Shown in pieces: positions 5,410 through 10,726 of a stretch of DNA of 10,726 nucleotides (positions within the stretch are counted from its first letter, which is position 1; the number at the start of each line of letters is the position of its first letter). Both the position numbers and the translations under genes were made by a program. Under the pieces are notes generated by a model, which did no database searches, had not been told where the DNA came from, and saw only the letters and a program-made list of their open reading frames with translations. The stretch is from an uncultured Prevotella sp. (GTDB lineage: Bacteria; Bacteroidota; Bacteroidia; Bacteroidales; Bacteroidaceae): positions 1-10,726 of the forward strand of contig CAJLYG010000099.1 of the NCBI GenBank assembly GCA_905210845.1, given 5' to 3'.

Positions 5410-7456
5410 TCAAATTGAAAAGAAATACTATGTAGAGCGCGATGTCAGTTGGATGTATTTCAACCATCGCATTCTCACAGAGGCTGAGAAGGAAGAGGTT
5501 CCACTTTTGGAACGTCTGTCCTTTCTTGGTATTTACTCCAACAACCTTGATGAATTCTTTCGGGTACGCGTTGCTTCCCTCACCCGAATCGTGGAAGACG
5601 ACCATATCCATAAAAAAGAAATAGGAAAGATCAAGAAGACCCTGAAAACCATTAACCATCTGAATGTCTCTTATTCAAAGGAATATACAGCTGCCACCGC
5701 AGAGGTGTTTGCCAAGTTGAGGGAGCATGGTATCCGTATGCTCAACGAGACGCAGGTGAATGAAGAGCAGAAAGAATGGCTACGCAACTATTTCTATATG
5801 AACCTCAACGGTTCCACCAACCCGATATGGCTATCTGCCATTGATGATATCAGTATCCTGGAAGATAACCGCATCTACTTGGTTGTCAAGTTAATCGAGG
5901 TGGAAAAAGCGAAGGTCAAGTATGCCATGGTGAAAGTTCCGGATCGGATTTATGGGCGCTTTATCCGAATTCCACAAAGCGATGGATTTGACAATGTCAT
6001 GTATTTAGATGATATCGTCAGGTTTTGCCTGCCGCTCATCTTCGTTGGGGGACCAGCATGTAAGTTTGAGGCCTACTCTTTCAAATTTACCAAGGACGCA
6101 GAGATGGACATTGAAAATGATTCCGATTACTCGACCATGGAGAAGATCGCGCAAGGTGTTCACTCCAGGAGGAAGGGGGATCCTGTGCGTGTCATCTACG
6201 ATAAAGACATGCCCAAGGATATGCAGAGGAGGATCATGAAACGTCTCAATGTCAAAGAGCTGGATACTTTGCTTGCAACGGGGCGATACCAGAATCATAA
6301 GGACTTAATGAAGTTTCCGGATTGTGGTCATGGAGAACTCAAATATAAGCCTTGGCAAAGGATCATGAAACCGGAGTTCCTCGCTCAGGAAAGCATCCTT
6401 GACAAGATCAGGGAGAAAGACCGCTTCATCCATGTACCCTACCATAGCTTTGATGGATACATCCGCGTATTGCAGGAAGCTACCTTGCGACCCGAAGTGA
6501 AGTCTATCAAGACAACCTTATATCGTCTGGCGAAAGACTCTAAGGTAGTCAAGAGCCTGATTTGTGCAGCCAGGAATGGAAAGAAGGTGACTGCCGTTGT
6601 TGAACTCCTTGCCCGCTTTGATGAGGAAAGCAACATTATGTGGAGTAAACGGATGCAGGAGGAAGGCGTCAACGTGATCTTTGGCGTTGAGGGACTGAAA
6701 ATCCATTCCAAGCTGTTGCTGATCGAGTCGAAGAAAGGCAATATCGCCTGTATCGGCACTGGGAATTTCCATGAAGGAAATGCCAAGACGTATACAGATT
6801 ACCTGATGATGACAGCACGTCCACGGATCGTCAAAGAAGTAGAAAAGGTCTTCTTATTTATCGACCGTCCATTCACGCAAGTCCGTTTCCGGGAACTATT
6901 GGTTTCTCCCAATGCCATGAAATCCCGCGTCCTCAATATGATTGCCAATGAAATCAAGAATGCCAAAGGAGGAAAAGAGGCCTGGATCAAGATAAAGATT
7001 AACCATATCACAGACCCAGACTTGGTAAATGCGCTCTATGCGGCATCCATGGCAGGAGTGAAAGTTGATATCCTGATTCGTGGCAACTGTTCCTTAGTGC
7101 CTGGTGTGCGTGGTATCAGCGACCATATCAGGTGCGTGGGCATCATCGACCGTTACCTGGAACATGCCCGCATCCTTATCTTCTCCAATGGTGGGGATAC
7201 ACGGTATTATTTGGGATCTGCCGACTGGATGCCACGTAATCTCATCAACCGCATAGAAGTCATGACACCGGTTTACGACGAGGATATCCAACAAGACCTA
7301 CTGAGAACTGTCGACTATGGCTTGCGTGATACGACCAATGGGCACCTCGTTGATGGGCGAGGCACTGATCCCATCCAGCAGGGAGCGCCTTTCCGCTCTC
7401 AAGAACAACTTTATAATGCATATCTAAATGAAAGTCAAGAATCTTGCAGCCATTGA
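5399..7456 (+). CDS. ppk: Polyphosphate kinase 1
   Basis: Reversibly polymerises the terminal phosphate of ATP into inorganic polyphosphate. The 685-residue protein has normal PPK1 length and a full domain set. N-terminal: ERDVSWMYFNHRIL (13-26), then SNNLDEFF with the ATP-contacting Asn at 48-49. Catalytic core: TTLYRLAKDS with R376, ELLARFDEES with R406 (both equivalent to E. coli Mg-binding arginines), GLKIHSKLLLI with the phosphorylated His436, and IGTGNF. C-terminal: EHARILIFSNGG with His589, the second conserved active-site histidine. The ATG at 5399 overlaps the LRR gene by 11 bases. AAAAGGAG immediately precedes it with no spacer, so translation probably depends on coupling to the LRR gene. 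The next in-frame Met would delete the conserved start. It overlaps ppx by 29 bases. All catalytic residues are present. Confidence 0.97.
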   Translation: MISDQIEKKYYVERDVSWMYFNHRILTEAEKEEVPLLERLSFLGIYSNNLDEFFRVRVASLTRIVEDDHIHKKEIGKIKKTLKTINHLNVSYSKEYTAATAEVFAKLREHGIRMLNETQVNEEQKEWLRNYFYMNLNGSTNPIWLSAIDDISILEDNRIYLVVKLIEVEKAKVKYAMVKVPDRIYGRFIRIPQSDGFDNVMYLDDIVRFCLPLIFVGGPACKFEAYSFKFTKDAEMDIENDSDYSTMEKIAQGVHSRRKGDPVRVIYDKDMPKDMQRRIMKRLNVKELDTLLATGRYQNHKDLMKFPDCGHGELKYKPWQRIMKPEFLAQESILDKIREKDRFIHVPYHSFDGYIRVLQEATLRPEVKSIKTTLYRLAKDSKVVKSLICAARNGKKVTAVVELLARFDEESNIMWSKRMQEEGVNVIFGVEGLKIHSKLLLIESKKGNIACIGTGNFHEGNAKTYTDYLMMTARPRIVKEVEKVFLFIDRPFTQVRFRELLVSPNAMKSRVLNMIANEIKNAKGGKEAWIKIKINHITDPDLVNALYAASMAGVKVDILIRGNCSLVPGVRGISDHIRCVGIIDRYLEHARILIFSNGGDTRYYLGSADWMPRNLINRIEVMTPVYDEDIQQDLLRTVDYGLRDTTNGHLVDGRGTDPIQQGAPFRSQEQLYNAYLNESQESCSH

Positions 7457-8318
7457 CATAGGCTCCAATGGAGCCCGTTTATTGATCAAGCGATTCAACC
7501 CGGAAGCCCCAGAAGGCATGAAAGTAAGGCGCATTACCTATATCCGTGTCCCGCTACGATTAGGAAAAGATGTATTCACATTGGGCAAGGTATCGAAGGA
7601 CCGGTACCGGATGATGCTTCACATGCTCCGGGGATTCAAGGAATTCATGAAGCTCAACCATGTGGAGGGGTATCGGGCATGTGCCACCAGTGCCATGCGA
7701 GATGCCGAGAATGGGCAAAAGGTGATGAAGAAAATCCATAAGCAAACAGGCATCCGACTGGAAATCATCCCTGGAGAAGAGGAAGCCAAGTTGTTAGCGA
7801 ATAATATCTTGGAAGCGGGGGATAGCAACCACACCATCTGCTACTGCGACGTGGGTGGTGGATCGACCGAGATATCCATCTTACACAACGGGCAATTAGT
7901 TGACAGCCACAGCTATAATTGTGGTACCCTTCGTATGCTGAGCGGTAAGGTGAACGCGGAAACATTGTCTGAACACAAGGAAAACCTTTCTAAGGTAGCC
8001 CAACAGTATGGTAAGATACAACTCATTGGCTCAGGTGGAAATATCAATAAACTGTTTAAGTTGACCCACAATAAAAGTGACAAGAAAGAGATCTTGATAG
8101 AGGAGTTGCAGCAGATCTACATGAAATTGAAGGTCCTGAGTATTGACGAGCGTATCAGACGCTATGGATTGAAAGAGGATCGTGCTGATGTGATCATCCC
8201 TGCTTCTGAGATTTTCATGTTAGTAGCCGATGCCCTTAAGACGGATCGCATACTTGTTCCGAACATCTCACTTGCAGACAGTATTGTGGACGGCCTGTTC
8301 GAACAGCTGATAGGGTAG
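7428..8318 (+). CDS. ppx: Exopolyphosphatase / Ppx-GppA family phosphatase
   Basis: Expected to release phosphate stepwise from polyphosphate or to hydrolyse pppGpp; the family does both, and the neighbouring ppk favours polyphosphate. The 296-residue protein has the ASKHA-fold signatures: AIDIGSNGARLLI (8-20, phosphate-binding loop 1), ATSAMRDAENG (86-96), IIPGEEEAKLL (113-123, with the likely catalytic Glu near 119) and CDVGGGSTEIS (140-150, phosphate 2 loop), then GSGGNINKL and a late helical segment. It is the short form: the C-terminal HD-type domain of E. coli Ppx (about 510 residues) is absent, as in many Bacteroidetes and actinobacterial homologs. The ATG at 7428 lies 29 bases inside ppk, so synthesis and degradation enzymes are probably translationally coupled. 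The hairpin at 8307-8333 begins within its last codons. Confidence 0.93.
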   Translation: MKVKNLAAIDIGSNGARLLIKRFNPEAPEGMKVRRITYIRVPLRLGKDVFTLGKVSKDRYRMMLHMLRGFKEFMKLNHVEGYRACATSAMRDAENGQKVMKKIHKQTGIRLEIIPGEEEAKLLANNILEAGDSNHTICYCDVGGGSTEISILHNGQLVDSHSYNCGTLRMLSGKVNAETLSEHKENLSKVAQQYGKIQLIGSGGNINKLFKLTHNKSDKKEILIEELQQIYMKLKVLSIDERIRRYGLKEDRADVIIPASEIFMLVADALKTDRILVPNISLADSIVDGLFEQLIG

Positions 8319-8333
8319 CCCCTACCCTGTCAG
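8307..8333. terminator. Hairpin between convergent ppx and ccsA genes
   Basis: CTGATAGGGTAG (8307-8318) pairs with CTACCCTGTCAG (8322-8333): 12 bp including one G-T wobble, with a three-base loop. It includes the ppx stop codon and fills almost all of the 17-base gap to the ccsA stop. No T run follows on either strand, so it is either a weak bidirectional terminator or a 3'-end-stabilising structure. Confidence 0.55.
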
Positions 8334-8335
8334 CC

Positions 8336-9124
8336 TCATTGCATGGAATAGGTATGGACACTCGTCATTTGCGCTGAAGGCAAATAGTTAATCCCCCACC
8401 AACACATCTGCAATAAGCAGAAGTTGATCACTAAGATCCAATGGGCAAGCTTCGTGTGCTTGTCGTCATACCGGGTGAGATGGATATAGACCAGATAAGC
8501 CAACCATGTCACTGCAGCCCATGTCTCCTTAGGGTCCCACGACCAATAATGCCCCCACGCTTCTTTTGCCCAGAGAGCTCCCATGAGCATCCCTAAGGTA
8601 AGGAAGGCAAATCCGCTGTTGACAAGATTCTCCTCTGCAATCCTGTCATCCTGCGTTGAAGGCATCTTGGCAAAGAAAAGGCGATAAAGAGCGATCAACG
8701 TAGCTGCACCCAACAAAGCATAGGCGATCATGTACACGATCACATGGGGAGCAAACCATGGACTCTGAAGGGCGGGCATCAAGGTCTTCGTATGCATTTC
8801 GGGCTTGAAGAGATTGATGCAGACAAACACCGTCGCCATCAGGGTACTAAAGGACAGGATCCAGCGGTAATGCCAACGGCTGTAAACAATGATCCCAGCC
8901 ATCGGGAGAAACAGTGAATACCAAAGACGAGTCTCTCCCATCGTGCGAAGAGGCGGACGCTCCAATGCGATCCACATGACAACCATATATACGAAGAAGA
9001 CCAATAGACCTGCTAATGTCGACACGTAAGCTATCCCCGCCTTCCTTTTCCAAGAGGCAACAGCTCCTACGCTCCAGAGCACGATAGAGGCAATGGCAAA
9101 ATAAATGAAATAATCCCAGATCAT
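8336..9124 (-). CDS. ccsA: Cytochrome c biogenesis protein CcsA-like (System II heme ligation)
   Basis: Integral membrane protein that, with its ResB partner, delivers heme to apocytochrome c outside the cytoplasmic membrane. The 262-residue protein is mostly hydrophobic with about seven to eight membrane segments. The tryptophan-rich WWD heme-handling motif is at about 185-202 (WAKEAWGHYWSWDPKETW). Likely flanking heme-ligand histidines are H127 (PWFAPHVIVYM) and H257 (VHTY, near the C-terminus, after WWGINYLPS). These define the CcmC/CcsA family; length and the ResB neighbour favour CcsA. The ATG at 9124 overlaps the stop of the ResB-like gene by 4 bases (ATGA). It is the last gene of the leftward nrf operon and converges on ppx. 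Confidence 0.92.
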   Translation of the reverse strand: MIWDYFIYFAIASIVLWSVGAVASWKRKAGIAYVSTLAGLLVFFVYMVVMWIALERPPLRTMGETRLWYSLFLPMAGIIVYSRWHYRWILSFSTLMATVFVCINLFKPEMHTKTLMPALQSPWFAPHVIVYMIAYALLGAATLIALYRLFFAKMPSTQDDRIAEENLVNSGFAFLTLGMLMGALWAKEAWGHYWSWDPKETWAAVTWLAYLVYIHLTRYDDKHTKLAHWILVINFCLLQMCWWGINYLPSAQMTSVHTYSMQ

Positions 9125-10029
9125 ACGATTCCCTCCTTTTTCCTAACGGGCATGACAAACATCCCAATGGCACCCAAGCCTAAGAGCCCGATCCCTATAT
9201 AGACAAATGGCAACCAAGGATCCCTCACCCATTCAAAGACACTGTAGCGACTCATAGGGCCCATCGCCTGGTCATAACCATATTGGTAAATTTTCCATCC
9301 ATTGATGGAATATGGCTTGTTGACTTCGATGATGGTCTTGATGTGCCTCCCATCTTCAGTCATGATGTCCACATCCGAGGCAAACCGCTTGGGCATCTTG
9401 TCTTTCTTGTCTTGTTCCATGATAAACCGGTTCAACTGAATGGCAACGTTCAAGTCATGAACCTGATTCGCCTGGTCCAATGCCCGCCACTCTGGTTGAT
9501 CATACTCACAGAACATTTTCAGTCGTTGCATGTCTGCGGAGCCAAGTGTCCCACAGGTCAGGACAAGGAATAATCCCAAATGGCTCAGCAGAGATGGGAT
9601 ATTCCTGAAGCGGAAATGGCACACCTGACGAATGGAGACCAAACCTATGATCGTTGCCAAGAGGACGTATACCAGTACAAAGGGCCAAAAAGAAAGCATC
9701 TTGCTGAATCCGACAGGGTCAATAGGCGACATGTCGGATGGGACTTGCTGGGTGATCCCCATGCCAACTGTCAGCAGGACTGCATAGGTCAAAGCTGGCA
9801 CAGCCATCTTCCAGGTCATCAGGAAGCGCAGGGCATAGACCTTATCCCTCAGGACATAGCCAACAAACAATAGGATCAGATAGAGCAAAAGGACGATTAT
9901 GTTGACTGGCCATGCGAACACATCCCAGTTGATCGGTCCTACAGAAAATTGGAGGAGAGCTCCCACAACGATCAGTCCTCCTCCAATTACACATCCCTCC
10001 CTAAGGGACCATGGTTTATTCCACATCAT
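9121..10029 (-). CDS. ResB/Ccs1-like cytochrome c biogenesis protein
   Basis: A 302-residue membrane protein with segments at roughly 13-30, 40-60, 76-93, 113-132 and 146-162, a periplasmic domain (about 163-272), and a final segment at 274-293. The domain ends in EVNKPYSINGWKIYQYGYD (235-253), a conserved ResB-type stretch. H150 in SHLGLFL sits in a membrane segment and could be a heme ligand. ResB/Ccs1 proteins bind apocytochrome c or help route heme with CcsA. This version is short compared with the usual 400-residue-plus ResB but matches the compact type found beside nrfA in Bacteroidetes. It starts at 10029 (a second ATG codon follows immediately), overlapping the nrfA stop by 4 bases, and overlaps ccsA by 4 at its end. 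Fusions of the two domains in epsilonproteobacteria (NrfI/CcsBA) support the pairing. Confidence 0.85.
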   Translation of the reverse strand: MMWNKPWSLREGCVIGGGLIVVGALLQFSVGPINWDVFAWPVNIIVLLLYLILLFVGYVLRDKVYALRFLMTWKMAVPALTYAVLLTVGMGITQQVPSDMSPIDPVGFSKMLSFWPFVLVYVLLATIIGLVSIRQVCHFRFRNIPSLLSHLGLFLVLTCGTLGSADMQRLKMFCEYDQPEWRALDQANQVHDLNVAIQLNRFIMEQDKKDKMPKRFASDVDIMTEDGRHIKTIIEVNKPYSINGWKIYQYGYDQAMGPMSRYSVFEWVRDPWLPFVYIGIGLLGLGAIGMFVMPVRKKEGIV

Positions 10030-10726
10030 AACTCAATGAATGTCTTCTTCTGTTTCGCCGTCTGGATCCATTTCGGGACGATGGTGTCGAGGAATTTCTT
10101 TTTCTTGGATTGCAATTCCTTCATATTCAAGCCGATATAAGCCTGTGCTTTAGCCTTGGTTGAAACATCAGGCAAGGGCACATCACCGGTAAATCCATGC
10201 CTTGCCAAGACTTTTGCGTTAGCCAGGCGCGCCTGCTGCGCATAGTCAAGTGCATGACCTAAGATGCGCGTCACTTCTTGCGGAGCATGGAAAGACGCTC
10301 CGTGGCTGGCAACAGCATAGTCCCAGCGCCACTGGCTCTTGCGGATCAATGCCTGTACAGGCTTCATCTCCGCATCCGTAGCGCCATGGTCGAAGGCGAA
10401 CTTCGCTTCGAGATGGGCAGCGACAAGGGCCTTTTCCACCTCCAATCGGATCTCATTGCATTTGCGCTGGCGCTCATAGACATTCTGCTTCAGCGTCTCC
10501 GCATCCTGGCGATGGCAGGTCTGGCAGGTACGGTCGATATGCGCAAGTGGACTCATGATATGATGGTCTGTGTATTTCACGCCACCTTCAGAGATATAGG
10601 GCATGTGGCAATCTGCACAGCTTACGCCCCGCTGGCCATGAATGCCCATCTTATAGATTTCATATCCCGGGTGCTGTGCTTTCAGGATCGGGGTCTTCGA
10701 CAACGGATTGACGAAGTCGGTGAACT
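10026..10726 (-). CDS. nrfA: Cytochrome c nitrite reductase NrfA, C-terminal part (5' end outside window)
   Basis: Periplasmic pentaheme enzyme that reduces nitrite to ammonium with six electrons. The frame is open to the window edge; reading begins FTDFVNPLSKTPILKAQHPG, so no start lies inside the window, and a TTG at 10703 is internal. About 233 residues are visible, roughly half of a typical 450-500-residue NrfA. They carry the last two heme-attachment motifs, CADCH (10605-10619, in GVSCADCHMPY) and CQTCH (10512-10526). Also visible are HHIMSPL (heme-ligand and active-site region) and QWRWDYAVASHGASFHAPQE (a distal heme-ligand region). The earlier motifs, including the CxxCK of the catalytic heme, would lie upstream. 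The stop overlaps the ResB-like start by 4 bases, so heme-attachment genes are co-expressed with the enzyme that needs them. An nrfH gene is expected beyond the right edge. Confidence 0.96.
   Translation of the reverse strand, partial: FTDFVNPLSKTPILKAQHPGYEIYKMGIHGQRGVSCADCHMPYISEGGVKYTDHHIMSPLAHIDRTCQTCHRQDAETLKQNVYERQRKCNEIRLEVEKALVAAHLEAKFAFDHGATDAEMKPVQALIRKSQWRWDYAVASHGASFHAPQEVTRILGHALDYAQQARLANAKVLARHGFTGDVPLPDVSTKAKAQAYIGLNMKELQSKKKKFLDTIVPKWIQTAKQKKTFIEL

Noticed and set aside
6439..6786. Long antisense open frames inside ppk (also at 6005-6298 and 6518-6772)
   Set aside because: Antisense to conserved catalytic regions of PPK1, with no start signals.
9283..9873. Plus-strand open frames opposite the ResB-like gene
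   Set aside because: They run antisense to a gene with clear membrane topology and 4-nt operon overlaps; shadows of that coding frame.

Overview
The window looks like chromosomal core sequence from an anaerobic member of the Bacteroidales, most likely Prevotella or a close relative. Evidence for this is: several starts preceded by the Bacteroidetes promoter -7 element TAnnTTTG, often as TATCTTTG; weak or absent Shine-Dalgarno sequences; a BspA-type leucine-rich-repeat protein; an OprP-type porin; and an nrf nitrite-reductase cluster followed by ResB/CcsA-type heme-ligation genes. The genus is inferred from protein style only. I see no mobile element, phage, CRISPR, rRNA or tRNA signature. No gene-free stretch exceeds 300 bases; the longest gap is about 250 bases (3018-3270).

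Layout. (i) 1-1255: trpS with its own promoter and a clear intrinsic terminator. (ii) 1306-3540: a rightward pair (a Cys-rich 88-aa protein and a membrane-anchored metallophosphoesterase), then two small orphan Cys-containing genes transcribed divergently from each other. (iii) 3579-8333: a phosphate/polyphosphate module. An OprP-like outer-membrane porin is read leftward. From the same 174-bp intergenic region a tightly overlapping operon reads rightward: cytosolic LRR protein, ppk1, ppx. (iv) 8336-10726: a leftward operon, in transcription order nrfA (5' end outside the window), a ResB-like gene and ccsA, with 4-nt stop/start overlaps.

How the genes work together. PPK1 makes polyphosphate from ATP and the Ppx/GppA-family phosphatase degrades it. 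The porin could bring phosphate or another anion across the outer membrane. The intergenic region between porin and polyphosphate operon holds two arrays of roughly hexameric elements repeated every 11 bp. One array reads TTnACA-like on the + strand (TGTnAA toward the porin), the other GTmACA/GTCATA-like toward the operon. This is the geometry of PhoB/PhoP (Pho-box) operators, and neither promoter has a recognisable -33 element. The best reading is that both sides are controlled by a PhoB-like phosphate-starvation regulator, and that the cytosolic LRR protein is an uncharacterised member of this polyphosphate system. The nrf cluster supports dissimilatory nitrite reduction to ammonium, with dedicated System II heme attachment.
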